This document shows, in pieces, positions 24,554 through 32,550 of a stretch of DNA of 35,173 bases. The notes beneath the pieces were generated by a model that was not told the origin of the DNA, searched no databases, and worked only from the letters and a program-made list of their open reading frames with translations. The DNA comes from Candidatus Gastranaerophilales bacterium (lineage in GTDB: Bacteria; Cyanobacteriota; Vampirovibrionia; Gastranaerophilales; Gastranaerophilaceae): contig UNSK01000018.1 of assembly GCA_900552525.1 (NCBI GenBank), forward strand, positions 1 to 35,173. The letters are read 5' to 3'. Every line of letters begins with the position of its first letter. Within the stretch, counting starts at the first letter, position 1. A program made the translations under genes and the position numbers.

Positions 24554-25160
24554 TTTCAGCCTCCTTTATAAGAGTCTGAACGTATAATTTTACGTTTTCT
24601 TTTATAATCTTTATATCTTCCTGCGTAAAATCTTCCTGCCCGAGAAGACTGAGTGAAAATGCCGGCAAAATTTTAGGAGAGTTTATCTGTGAAAGTATGA
24701 AAACGGTTTTTAATATAACTTCTCTATCAGTTTCTTTTTTTCCAAGAATACAAGCTAAAAGTTTTCTTAAATATTTAAGAAGTTTAGGTGACGTAATATT
24801 ATTTTTTTGCTGTTCTCTTAGAAGTATTAATATTAAGTCATTTGTGATATTTGCATAAAAAAAATCTACGCACTTATCCAGAATAAGTTCAAGCAGTTTA
24901 ATTTTTTCTTCTCTGCTTAAATCTTCCGGTTTTTTATTGAAGTCAATAAAGCTGCTGGCAAAATGCATTTGAGCCTCAAGCAAGTTTTCAATTATTCCGT
25001 TATATAGTTCCTGCTTTCCGCCCCAGTAATATGAAATCATACAGATATTGCAGCCGGCGTCCTTACAGATTTCTCTTATACTTACCGCATCATATCCTTT
25101 TTGTGCAAATAGTTTTATTGCAGATTTTAAGATTTTTTCTTTTGAATTAATATCGCTCAT
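24546..25160 (-). CDS. TetR-family transcriptional regulator (CecR/YbiH-like)
   Basis: A 204-residue TetR regulator. The DNA-binding helix-turn-helix runs from KEKILKSAIKLFAQKGYDAVSIREICKDAGCNICMISYYWGGKQELY (residues 7-53). The C-terminal ligand domain has DUF1956-type character, as in CecR/YbiH, the regulator of E. coli ybhGFSR. It is first in the six-gene exporter operon, so it probably represses its own operon. The ATG at 25160 is chosen over TTG 25178 because the TetR domain begins there and a -10 box lies exactly 6 nt upstream; no ribosome site is visible. Specific ligand unknown. Confidence 0.9.
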   Translation of the reverse strand: MSDINSKEKILKSAIKLFAQKGYDAVSIREICKDAGCNICMISYYWGGKQELYNGIIENLLEAQMHFASSFIDFNKKPEDLSREEKIKLLELILDKCVDFFYANITNDLILILLREQQKNNITSPKLLKYLRKLLACILGKKETDREVILKTVFILSQINSPKILPAFSLSLLGQEDFTQEDIKIIKENVKLYVQTLIKEAENA

Positions 25161-25166
25161 TCTTTT

Positions 25167-25195
25167 ATAATAAAACAAACGTTTGATTTAGTAAA
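25167..25195 (-). promoter_or_regulatory. tetR-exporter operon promoter with palindromic operator in the spacer
   Basis: Minus strand -35 TTTACT (25190-25195), 17-nt spacer, -10 TATTAT (25167-25172), then 6 nt to the ATG. The spacer holds the perfect palindrome CAAACGTTTG (25176-25185), which extends to a 20-bp dyad (25171-25190) with a single mismatched pair. A TetR dimer bound here would cover both promoter elements. The geometry predicts autorepression and a leaderless mRNA. Confidence 0.6.
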
Positions 25196-25221
25196 GTCAT
25201 TTATAAAATTTCTTTACATAA

Positions 25222-25245
25222 AGGCCCTCTTTTATATGAGGGCTT
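25222..25245 (-). terminator. Probable intrinsic terminator after trxA
   Basis: Minus-strand GCCCTC (25238-25243) pairs with GAGGGC (25224-25229), extended by a G-U and an A-U pair, loop 8 nt. The following T-tract is short (TTTAT), so efficiency may be moderate. Confidence 0.5.
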
Positions 25246-25250
25246 ATTAA

Positions 25251-25568
25251 TTATATATGTTTTTCAATGTTGGTAATAATAGATGATTTAGGCATTAGGC
25301 CTACCATTCGTTCAACAACTTCCCCATTTTTAAATACCAGAAGGGTAGGAAGGCCACTGACCTGATATTCTTTTGCCGCGTCTATATTATCATCAGTATC
25401 AATTTTAGCAAAGTTAACCCTGTCATTAAGTTCGGTTTCAACTTCCTCAAGGATAGGGGAGAGTTTTCTGCAAGGACCGCACCAGGTTGCATAAAAATCT
25501 ACAACTGTTAATTTGTCTGAATTAATTACTTCTATGTTGAAGCTGTCTACAGTTATTTCTTTTACCAT
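25251..25568 (-). CDS. trxA: Thioredoxin
   Basis: A 105-residue thioredoxin with the redox motif WCGPCR in DFYATWCGPCRKLSPIL (about residues 25-41), the cis-proline segment VSGLPTLLVFKNGEVVERMVG, and a single thioredoxin fold without signal peptide; hence a cytoplasmic disulfide reductant for reductases and stress repair. Start supported by AAGGAG upstream, with conventional leader and promoter-like TATAAA. Monocistronic, between a terminator and the divergent exonuclease gene. Confidence 0.96.
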   Translation of the reverse strand: MVKEITVDSFNIEVINSDKLTVVDFYATWCGPCRKLSPILEEVETELNDRVNFAKIDTDDNIDAAKEYQVSGLPTLLVFKNGEVVERMVGLMPKSSIITNIEKHI

Positions 25569-25655
25569 ATAAATAAACTCCTTATTTAAATTTTATAAAC
25601 CTATATTACCATATGCAAGATATTTATGCTATTATACAAATAGGGAGAAACAGGG

Positions 25656-26576
25656 ATGCCGAGAAAAAAAGAAATTGAAATAGTTTTAGATACTGAAACA
25701 ACGGGGTTAGATTATACCAGAGAGCGAATTATTGAGTTTGCTGCTGTTCGTTTGGAAAACGGGAAAATTAAAGACGAGTTTCAGACTTTGATAAATCCCC
25801 ACCAGCATATAAGGAAATCTAGTCAGGCTGTTCATGGTATTACTCAGGAAATGGTGGAAGATGCTCCGTCAGAAGAAGAAGCTCTTCCAAAAATACTTGA
25901 ATTTATCGGCGATTATCCGATTGTTGCTCATAATGTAATATTTGATTATTCTTTCTTGAATGAAGCAAAGCTGAGAGTATTCGGAGAAAAACTTGAAAAC
26001 CCGAGAATTGATTCGCAGGCAATGTTTAAAGAAATTGCACCTGATTTGGAATCGCACGGGCTGGAAGCCTTAACTAAAAGGTTTAATGTAGATTTGACCA
26101 ATCATCATAGAGCAATGGCTGATACAATGGGGCTTGCGCTTGCTTATCCAAAATTAAAAAAACTGTATCTGCAAAGACTTGACTGGCAGAAAAAACAGCT
26201 TGGGAATGTTGATTATCTTTTTGACAGGTATTTGAGAATACAGCAGAGTATTGCGACAATGCAGGCAGAGTTACAGGATTTGAAATCTGTATTTAAACTG
26301 CATTTTGAACTTGGCGGCGAGCCGCTTGTTGCAGAAACCGGCGAGATGATGGTTTATCAGTCAAAACAATCTTTTGGATATGATTTAGCTGATATTAAGG
26401 ATGTTCTTGAAAATGTAGGGGCACTTGAAAAAGCTGTAAAGGTTAACAACGGCTTTATCGACAGGCTTTGCAACGGTCTTAGCTTATCAGAAGAGTACAA
26501 AGAGATTATCCGCGATGCACGTCAGGAACTCTCGGAAACAAGAAATATACAAGTAATAAAACCATGCAAACAATAA
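25656..26576 (+). CDS. DEDDh 3'-5' exonuclease, DNA polymerase III epsilon-like
   Basis: A 306-residue exonuclease. Exo I is VLDTETTGLD (D12, E14); AVHGITQEMV and VAHNVIFDYSFLNEA form Exo II; HHRAMADTMGLA provides the DEDDh His and final Asp. The first ~180 residues are the nuclease; the rest is helical, with a coiled-coil-like stretch near 190-220, and is not the Pol III alpha-binding tail of E. coli DnaQ. It may be a stand-alone nuclease or a proofreading subunit. A GGGAGA ribosome site precedes the ATG. The 3' end overlaps the RlmD-like gene by 13 nt. Confidence 0.87.
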   Translation: MPRKKEIEIVLDTETTGLDYTRERIIEFAAVRLENGKIKDEFQTLINPHQHIRKSSQAVHGITQEMVEDAPSEEEALPKILEFIGDYPIVAHNVIFDYSFLNEAKLRVFGEKLENPRIDSQAMFKEIAPDLESHGLEALTKRFNVDLTNHHRAMADTMGLALAYPKLKKLYLQRLDWQKKQLGNVDYLFDRYLRIQQSIATMQAELQDLKSVFKLHFELGGEPLVAETGEMMVYQSKQSFGYDLADIKDVLENVGALEKAVKVNNGFIDRLCNGLSLSEEYKEIIRDARQELSETRNIQVIKPCKQ

Positions 26577-27943
26577 ACAAAAAAAATATTCCTGAAACCA
26601 TTACTTTAAAGATAGAAAAACTTTCTAATCTAGGGCTGGGGATTGCTAAGCTTGACGGCTATGTAATTTTTGTAGAAAATGCATGCCCCGGGGATATTGT
26701 AAAAGTAAGAGTCGGGAAAAAAAATAAAAACTTTGCAAATGCTAAGATTATCGAAGTCATAGAACCTTCTCCGCACAGGGTAGAGCCGTTTTGTCCTATG
26801 CAAAAGGTTTGCGGGGCATGCCAGCTGCAGTTTATTGATTATAATTACCAGCTTGAACTTAAAAAACAAATTGTTGAAGATGCTATGCATTCAATCTATG
26901 GTAAGGAAGTTGAGGTCAGAGATGTTATTCCAAGCCCGCAAAACAGGGAATACAGGCATAAAATTCAGTACCCTGTAGCTGAAACAAAAGAGTCAAAACG
27001 TATTCTCGCAGGATATTTTAAGACCGGAAGCCATGAAATAGTAAATATAAAATACTGTCCTATTCAGCCTTCGTACTGTGACGAAATTATAGATTACATA
27101 AGAGTTATTGCAAAGAAATTTAGTGTTTCAGGTTATGATGAGAAAAAACATGCCGGAGATTTAAAGCATGTTGTAATTAGAGCTTCTAATTATAATAATA
27201 GGGCTTTAGTTATACTTGTTATAAACTCTGTTAAGATGCTGGAGAAAATAAAGAAGCTGGCAGAAGCTGTTTATGATAAGTTTGCAAATGTTTCAGGTGT
27301 CGGGATTAATTTTAATCCTAAGAAAACCAATCTTATTATGGGAGAAAATACTGAAATAATTGCAGGAGAGGCGTTTATTGAAGAAAAATTGTGCGATAAG
27401 ATTTTCAAAGTAGGTGCTAATACCTTTTTTCAGGTAAATCCTGCGAGCGCCAATAACATATTTGAATATGTAAAGAATTACATTTCTGAAAATTTTGAGA
27501 ATCCTTTGGTACTGGATGCATATGCAGGTATTACCGCATTTGGAATTTGCCTTTCAGATATTGCTGCAAAAGTTGTAAGTGTTGAAGAGGTTAAAGCTTC
27601 AGTAGATTTAGCATCAAAAATTATAAAAGAAAACGGAATAAAAAATGTTGAGCTTCATAACATGGACGCCGGAAAGTTTTTTGAAAAAGAGCTTAACACA
27701 AAGGGCAGGAGTTTTGATGTAACTGTGCTTGATCCTCCCAGAAAAGGATGTTCTGAAGAAAGTCTTGATTATGCATTGAAACTTACTAAAGGAAAGATTA
27801 TTTATGTATCCTGCAACCCTGCTACTCTTGCAAGGGATTTAAAATATTTGACCGAACATGGTGCTAAAGTCGAATTTATTCAGCCTTTTGATATGTTTCC
27901 GCATACATATCATGTTGAAGATGTTGCTGTAATAAGTGTATAA
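26564..27943 (+). CDS. rlmD: 23S rRNA (uracil-5-)-methyltransferase, RlmD/TrmA family
   Basis: A 459-residue SAM-dependent methyltransferase making 5-methyluridine in RNA. An N-terminal TRAM domain (residues ~10-66) is followed by a [4Fe-4S] ligand set C77-x5-C83-x2-C86 and C165, the spacing found in RlmD. The catalytic domain has FFQVNPASANN, SAM-binding VLDAYAGITAFGI, LDPPRKG (D390) and the nucleophile C417 in YVSCNPATLARDL; FPHTYHVEDVAV is the conserved C-terminus. Target could be U1939 alone or, as for RlmCD, two sites. The last 68 nt are antisense to the converging lipM-like gene. Confidence 0.92.
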   Translation: MQTINKKNIPETITLKIEKLSNLGLGIAKLDGYVIFVENACPGDIVKVRVGKKNKNFANAKIIEVIEPSPHRVEPFCPMQKVCGACQLQFIDYNYQLELKKQIVEDAMHSIYGKEVEVRDVIPSPQNREYRHKIQYPVAETKESKRILAGYFKTGSHEIVNIKYCPIQPSYCDEIIDYIRVIAKKFSVSGYDEKKHAGDLKHVVIRASNYNNRALVILVINSVKMLEKIKKLAEAVYDKFANVSGVGINFNPKKTNLIMGENTEIIAGEAFIEEKLCDKIFKVGANTFFQVNPASANNIFEYVKNYISENFENPLVLDAYAGITAFGICLSDIAAKVVSVEEVKASVDLASKIIKENGIKNVELHNMDAGKFFEKELNTKGRSFDVTVLDPPRKGCSEESLDYALKLTKGKIIYVSCNPATLARDLKYLTEHGAKVEFIQPFDMFPHTYHVEDVAVISV

Positions 27944-28532
27944 ACTCTTCTTTTGTGATATCTAAAATCTCGTTCATACAAGTTATGCCTTTAACTTCTT
28001 CATTAAAAAGTTTTTCCAGAAGTTCTTTGTCATATCCGAACAAAATAGAACCATGTTGGAGAACGTACCCCTGTTTCCTGCATTGAGCGGAACCGATTAG
28101 TTTTTTACCTTTATAACACACATCAGCACCGGTAGATATAAGCATGCAGTAATCAAATTTCATTCCGCCTTTATATCCGCCGCCAAACTCTAATTCAATA
28201 CCCAGAGTTTTAAAAAAGTCAATTAATATTCCAGAAATTTCTTTATAAGATTCAACTACACTCTGTCCTTCTTTAATCGGAGCTACATAGCTGTATGTGA
28301 CTTCGTTATCATGCAGGAGCGCCCTTCCTCCTGTTAATCTTCTTACGGAATCAATTTCGCCTGTTAAAAAAGTATCTTTTTGATTTCTGCCCAGCGAGAT
28401 ACATTTTGGCGACCAGCCGTAAAGCCTAAATACCGGCTCTTTTGACTTTTGTTCAATGGCTCTGTCTAAAATTTCTGAGTCAATGCGCATATTATCAGCA
28501 CCTGAATTTATGCTGTAACCGTAATAAATCAT
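27876..28532 (-). CDS. lipM: Lipoate/octanoyl transferase family, LipM-like
   Basis: A 218-residue member of the BirA/LplA/LipB superfamily. RRLTGGRALLHDNEVTYSYV (residues 64-83) and GKKLIGSAQCRKQGYVLQHGSIL (142-164) match LipM, octanoyl-[acyl carrier]:GcvH transferase; C129, eighteen residues before GSAQ, aligns with the LipM catalytic cysteine. LplA-type ligation of free lipoate is the alternative. Start overlaps the dGTPase stop by 4 nt (coupled). The final 22 codons lie antisense to the conserved 3' end of the methyltransferase gene, so its C-terminus (from LLQQHLQ on) is probably a tolerated extension. Confidence 0.8.
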   Translation of the reverse strand: MIYYGYSINSGADNMRIDSEILDRAIEQKSKEPVFRLYGWSPKCISLGRNQKDTFLTGEIDSVRRLTGGRALLHDNEVTYSYVAPIKEGQSVVESYKEISGILIDFFKTLGIELEFGGGYKGGMKFDYCMLISTGADVCYKGKKLIGSAQCRKQGYVLQHGSILFGYDKELLEKLFNEEVKGITCMNEILDITKEEFIHLLQQHLQHDMYAETYQKAE

Positions 28533-29560
28533 TTTCTTTCCCGTGCTTTCTTAAGCAGAGCATCGTCATTTGTACGTTCAGCAAGCGGCATAGGGATAAA
28601 TAAGTCTTTGTAGCGTCTTATTGCGTACTGGTCGGTCATGCCTGAAATGTAGTCTGTTACAATTTGTGGAATTTCTTCTTCCGTATAGAATGGTTCCATC
28701 ATTTTGGCATAATGCTCAAATAATGATTTTATAATATTTTTTGCTTTCTTTTCTTCTGCTTTTGCAATCGGGTCAAGGTAAACATTGTCAAACATCCAGG
28801 TTCTGAGTTTTGTAACGTAAAACCATCCTTCTTCTGACATTGTAACCTTTGGTTTATCCATCGAGCTTGTTATTACATCTGTAATCATTTTCCCAAGTCT
28901 TGCTGATTGATTGGAGGAAAAATACTTTACACAGTCAGCAGGCAAATCTGCCTCGGAAATTATTCCTGCACGAATTGAATCTTCAATATCATGGTTGATG
29001 TATGCAATTTTATCAGCATATTGTACAATCTGTGCTTCCGGAGTTTTAGGCTTATAGCCCCAGGTGTGGGTTAAGATACCGTCAACAGTTTCTTTGCACA
29101 AATTCATATCTTCAAGGACTTCTACAACTCTAACGCTTTGCAGGTTGTGATGAAAACCGTTAGGCAAAAGTTCATCCAGTGTTCCTTCTCCACAGTGTCC
29201 AAAGGCAGTATGCCCTAAATCGTGCCCCAGCGCAATCGCTTCTACCAAATCTTCGTTTAACCTTAAGGCGCGTGCCATGGTTCTTCCTATTTGTGCAACT
29301 TCCAGAGTATGTGTAAGTCTTGTTCTGAAATGGTCATTATATGGTGATAGAAAGACCTGTGTTTTATGCTTTAAGCGTCTGAATGATTTTGAATGCAGTA
29401 TTTTATCTCTGTCCCTTTGAAATTCTGTACGAATCTCAAATTGTTCATTTCTGGGGCGTTTTCTGCCCTTAGAATTTCTGCAGGTTGTTGCGTACGGACT
29501 TAACTGTTCAAGTTCGCGTTCTTCAAGCTGCTCTTTAATTGTTTTGCATTCAGTATTCAT
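28529..29560 (-). CDS. dgt: dGTPase (deoxyguanosine triphosphate triphosphohydrolase-like, HD domain)
   Basis: A 343-residue HD-domain hydrolase that cleaves dNTPs to nucleoside and triphosphate. FRRLKHKTQVFLSPYNDHFRTRLTHTLEVAQIGRTMARAL precedes the metal ligands H84 and H113-D114 in LGHDLGHTAFGHCGE; the final Asp is in YADKIAYINHDIEDSIR. The length fits the shorter dGTPase-like type 2 group, not the 500-residue E. coli Dgt. A TATAAT box lies exactly 6 nt before the ATG and no ribosome site is present: probable leaderless transcript. Operon with the downstream lipM-like gene. Confidence 0.92.
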   Translation of the reverse strand: MNTECKTIKEQLEERELEQLSPYATTCRNSKGRKRPRNEQFEIRTEFQRDRDKILHSKSFRRLKHKTQVFLSPYNDHFRTRLTHTLEVAQIGRTMARALRLNEDLVEAIALGHDLGHTAFGHCGEGTLDELLPNGFHHNLQSVRVVEVLEDMNLCKETVDGILTHTWGYKPKTPEAQIVQYADKIAYINHDIEDSIRAGIISEADLPADCVKYFSSNQSARLGKMITDVITSSMDKPKVTMSEEGWFYVTKLRTWMFDNVYLDPIAKAEEKKAKNIIKSLFEHYAKMMEPFYTEEEIPQIVTDYISGMTDQYAIRRYKDLFIPMPLAERTNDDALLKKARERK

Positions 29561-29566
29561 AGCTCT

Positions 29567-29595
29567 ATTATAACTAAAATAAACACGTTTGGCTA
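29567..29595 (-). promoter_or_regulatory. dgt promoter, -10 TATAAT exactly 6 nt before the ATG (putative leaderless)
   Basis: Minus strand TATAAT (29567-29572), then AGAGCT and the ATG at 29560. A four-of-six -35 match, TAGCCA (29590-29595), stands at 17-nt spacing. The consensus -10 makes this the clearest example of the class. Confidence 0.55.
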
Positions 29596-29605
29596 CAGCA
29601 ATACA

Positions 29606-29634
29606 TTGTCTTTTTCTATTAATTATTGTATCAT
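29606..29634 (+). promoter_or_regulatory. mgtC-like gene promoter
   Basis: TTGTCT (29606-29611), 17-nt spacer, TATCAT (29629-29634). Initiation near 29641 would leave a 14-nt leader containing the ribosome site GGGAG (29643-29647). It is divergent from the dgt promoter in the same 94-bp gap. Confidence 0.5.
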
Positions 29635-29654
29635 TACAATAAGGGAGAGAATTG

Positions 29655-30374
29655 ATGGAAGCTTTTTTTAATGCAGAGTATATAATACGTTTATTTCTAG
29701 CTCTGGCACTTGGTTTTTCACTGGGATTAGAGAGAGAATTAACTAATAAGTATGCAGGCTTACGAACTCATATTCTGGTATGTCTGGGTGCCTGCATTTT
29801 TACCTTGCTTTCAATATATGCATTTCCGACATTTGCAACCGGCGATAACGTTGACATTGCTCAAGCAACCGGCATAAGAGATACATCAAGGGTTGCAGCC
29901 CAGATTGTTACCGGGATTGGTTTTATTGGTGCTGGTACGGTGTTGAGAAACGGGCCTATGGTTTTTGGGCTTACTACTGCTGCAACACTATGGATTGCAG
30001 CAAGCATAGGTATGGCTTGCGGTGCCGGAATGTACGATGTGGCTATTATTGCAACAGTGTTAAGTGTTGCTGTATTAACACTAATAAGAATTTTGGAAAG
30101 ACAATTACTCCCGTCTAGCGGTAAGCAGGTAAGACGCTGTAAAATTGTTATATATCTTAATGGAAATGATGTTGAAAAAATTTATAACTTTTTAAATTCA
30201 TATGTTGATAATATGACGGATTTTTCTTCTAAAAAATTACTTGAAAATCCGGAAAAATCGAAAGTGTCTTCTATATTTGACTTGAATAACAAAAGAATGA
30301 TGAAGGAAATATACGGTAAACTACGCAATATTGCAGAGCTTGATTCAATAACGCTTCAGGAATTAAATGATTAA
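29655..30374 (+). CDS. MgtC/SapB family membrane protein
   Basis: A 239-residue protein with four to five N-terminal membrane segments: LGFSLGLERELTNKYAGLRTHILVCLGACIFTLLS, RVAAQIVTGIGFIGAGTVLRNG, GLTTAATLWIAASIGMACG and DVAIIATVLSVAVLTLIRILE. These are the conserved MgtC core motifs. The soluble C-terminal ~90 residues resemble an ACT-like domain. MgtC proteins act in Mg2+ homeostasis and modulation of F-ATPase in pathogens; this branch is widespread in non-pathogens and its role is not established. ATG at 29655 is preferred to TTG 29652 for its ribosome-site spacing. The stop overlaps the TPR gene by 8 nt. Confidence 0.92.
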   Translation: MEAFFNAEYIIRLFLALALGFSLGLERELTNKYAGLRTHILVCLGACIFTLLSIYAFPTFATGDNVDIAQATGIRDTSRVAAQIVTGIGFIGAGTVLRNGPMVFGLTTAATLWIAASIGMACGAGMYDVAIIATVLSVAVLTLIRILERQLLPSSGKQVRRCKIVIYLNGNDVEKIYNFLNSYVDNMTDFSSKKLLENPEKSKVSSIFDLNNKRMMKEIYGKLRNIAELDSITLQELND

Positions 30375-31704
30375 GGAAAAGAAAAAGAAAGATAGATTTG
30401 GGGCACAGAAAACAAAAAGGCAAATTCTACTTGAATATGGCCGTACAGTGCTGATTTCTTTTTTACTTGCTCTTGTATTTACTATTCTGCTTTCAATTCA
30501 TGCAAGAAGCGAAATGATAAAAAATTTGTATGAAAATTCAAATGAACAACGCAGAATGAATGAACAGATTGCAAGACAGCTTATAATGCAGTCGGACTTA
30601 ACAAAGGATTTGAAGAAGAAGAGCTATGCTGTGTGCATGCAGGTCGGAAATATATATGAGCTTGCGCATGAATATAAAAATGCACAGTTTGCATACGAGA
30701 TTGCTCTAGAAAAATCTGGTTACGGCAGTTATTCTTCTTATTATAAACTCACGAAAGTTTTGATAGCGCAGGAAAAATTCGATGAGGCGCAGAATGTTAT
30801 AAAATCTGTAAAAGATATAAGCGATAAAAATCTTATCAAGTATAAATCACGTGCTTATATAGAAATGGGTGATAAATACTATTCTATTGGCAAATTTTTG
30901 AGTGCAGCGAAGAGCTATGAAAAAGCTAAATTTTATTATGATAAATTTACAAGAAAGGACCCTGTAGTAGAAAGTTCTATAAAGAATAGAATTGTAAATG
31001 CATACATTGAAACCGCTGATATAATGGTGAAAAGCGGTTTAAATTCTGATGCTGTAAGGTTCCTTACAAAGGCTGAAAAATACTTGCCTGACAATTTCAA
31101 TATTAAATATAAACTTGCTATCATATATTCTGATTTAGATCCTGTTAAATCAGTAGAGTATTTTGAGCCTCTTTTAAAAGAAAAACCTCAGCAAATAGAT
31201 TACGGCGTATATTCAAAAGCTTTAATGAAATCTGCTAATATTATGGACTTGGAAGGCAAGCCTACAAGAGCTAAGTATTACAGATATAAAATACATTCGA
31301 TTGATATTTTTGTCAATCAGAAAGTTGTTTATAAAAATGATATAGAAGTGCTGCTGGATAAGTTTATAGTCCGCAAGCCCTGGTTTACATACAGACTAAA
31401 AGCAGCTTATCGATTTAAGAATGTATCACATACTAATATTAGAAATATGTCTGCTGATTTTGTTCTGAGGCGTGAGGATAAAGTGCTTGAAACCATATCT
31501 GTTAAGTGTGTAGGCAAATCGGCACCGCTGTATTCTAATGGTGGTGTTACTGAAGAAATTAAAATAGTTTTTGATAAAAATATTTTTACTAAAAATGAAC
31601 TTAGCCAGTACTTAATTGATATCTATCTTTATAAAGATGAGAAATACAAAACGCTTGTGAGTACAATGAAAGTTCCGCTTAAAACTATCAATAATACAAA
31701 GTAA
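30367..31704 (+). CDS. Membrane-anchored TPR protein, unknown function
   Basis: A 445-residue protein. A lysine/arginine-rich N-terminus (KEKKKKDRFGAQKTKR) precedes one membrane helix (about residues 27-47), so the bulk is probably extracytoplasmic. Residues 80-290 form tetratricopeptide-like repeats: YAVCMQVGNIYELAHEYKNAQFAYEIALEKSG, YSSYYKLTKVLIAQEKFDEAQNVIKSV, YKSRAYIEMGDKYYSIGKFLSAAKSYEKAKFYY, AYIETADIMVKSGLNSDAVRFLTKAEKYLP. The last ~120 residues look like a beta-sandwich domain. Such proteins usually scaffold complexes. It overlaps the mgtC-like gene by 8 nt and ends 2 nt from the converging ABC gene, with no terminator between. Confidence 0.8.
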   Translation: MIKEKKKKDRFGAQKTKRQILLEYGRTVLISFLLALVFTILLSIHARSEMIKNLYENSNEQRRMNEQIARQLIMQSDLTKDLKKKSYAVCMQVGNIYELAHEYKNAQFAYEIALEKSGYGSYSSYYKLTKVLIAQEKFDEAQNVIKSVKDISDKNLIKYKSRAYIEMGDKYYSIGKFLSAAKSYEKAKFYYDKFTRKDPVVESSIKNRIVNAYIETADIMVKSGLNSDAVRFLTKAEKYLPDNFNIKYKLAIIYSDLDPVKSVEYFEPLLKEKPQQIDYGVYSKALMKSANIMDLEGKPTRAKYYRYKIHSIDIFVNQKVVYKNDIEVLLDKFIVRKPWFTYRLKAAYRFKNVSHTNIRNMSADFVLRREDKVLETISVKCVGKSAPLYSNGGVTEEIKIVFDKNIFTKNELSQYLIDIYLYKDEKYKTLVSTMKVPLKTINNTK

Positions 31705-31706
31705 AT

Positions 31707-32489
31707 TTAGTAGGCAAGTGTAGGGGCTGATTCCAGCAGAATTTTTGTATACTCCTGCTCTGGAAAATTAAATATTTTATCAGTAGTATTTTCTTCAATA
31801 AGCCGGCCAAAGTACATAATTCCTACACGGTCTGCAAGGTATCTGATAACATTCAAGTCATGGGATATAAAAAGAATGGTTAAATCCTTTTGTTTTTTTA
31901 AATCTTTAAGCAAGTTAATTATTTGTGCCTGAATACTTGCATCAAGGGCACTTACAGGTTCATCTGCTATAATAAGCTTAGGGTTTAATATCAAAGCTCT
32001 GGCAATAGCAATTCTTTGTCTTTGTCCTCCGGAAAATTCATGCGGATAAAGTTCCAGACTTGTTTGCTGCAGTCCGACATCATTAAGAACCTCTTTTACT
32101 AAAGCATTTTTTCTGCTCTTAGAATAGTTTGTATTAATATCCAGCGGCTCTCTTAGTATATCGCCAATTTTCATTTTAGGGTTCAGGCTTGAGTATGGAT
32201 TCTGAAAAACCATTTGTACTAACTTTGGATATTCTTTTTTTTCAGAATTATCATGTTCAAGAATATTTTTACCTTCAAATAATATTTCACCTGATTTTGG
32301 CCGTACAAGCTTAGTTATTGCTTTTGCAAGGGTTGATTTTCCGCATCCGGATTCTCCTGCTAATGCATAAATTTCTCCCTCTTTTATTGAAAGAGAAACG
32401 TCATTTACTGCGACAACAAGGTCATCTTTTTGTTTTTTTAAGCTGTTGTATTCAACAATTAAATTTTTTATTTCTAGTAAATTATCCAC
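31707..32489 (-). CDS. OppF/DppF-type ABC transporter ATPase
   Basis: A 260-residue ATPase of the peptide/nickel importer class. Walker A GESGCGKST, Q-loop VFQNPYSSLNPKMKIGDIL, signature FSGGQRQRIAIARAL, Walker B LIIADEPVSALD, H-loop FISHDLNVIRYLADRVGIMYFGRLIEE. The extended LNPKMKIGDIL and final PEQEYTKILLESAP are diagnostic of the OppD/OppF group, although the C-terminal Fe-S/oligopeptide extension is very short. No permease or binding protein is in the window, so its partners must be encoded elsewhere. Start is GTG at 32489, with TAAAAT exactly 6 nt upstream and no ribosome site. Confidence 0.9.
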   Translation of the reverse strand: MDNLLEIKNLIVEYNSLKKQKDDLVVAVNDVSLSIKEGEIYALAGESGCGKSTLAKAITKLVRPKSGEILFEGKNILEHDNSEKKEYPKLVQMVFQNPYSSLNPKMKIGDILREPLDINTNYSKSRKNALVKEVLNDVGLQQTSLELYPHEFSGGQRQRIAIARALILNPKLIIADEPVSALDASIQAQIINLLKDLKKQKDLTILFISHDLNVIRYLADRVGIMYFGRLIEENTTDKIFNFPEQEYTKILLESAPTLAY

Positions 32490-32495
32490 GTATAT

Positions 32496-32504
32496 ATTTT
32501 ACCA
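32496..32504 (-). promoter_or_regulatory. Extended -10 (TGG-TAAAAT) exactly 6 nt before a GTG start: putative leaderless promoter
   Basis: Minus strand TAAAAT (32496-32501), then ATATAC and GTG at 32489. TGn directly upstream fits an extended -10; the -35 position (TTTTAT) is poor. Leaderless initiation on GTG is known in other bacteria but less common than on ATG, so this case is a good one to test. Confidence 0.45.
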
Positions 32505-32550
32505 CGGTTCTTTTTATGATAAAATCGTCGAAGAGGATAAGGAGTTTTCA

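Noticed and set aside
25160..25178. TTG start at 25178 for TetR
   Set aside because: It would place the start codon inside the palindrome/promoter spacer; ATG 25160 directly precedes the TetR domain.
32446..32550. Longer start for the AI-2E family protein
   Set aside because: It would run antisense through the start of the ABC gene and its promoter, with no ribosome site; ATG 32551 has AAGGAG at the right distance.
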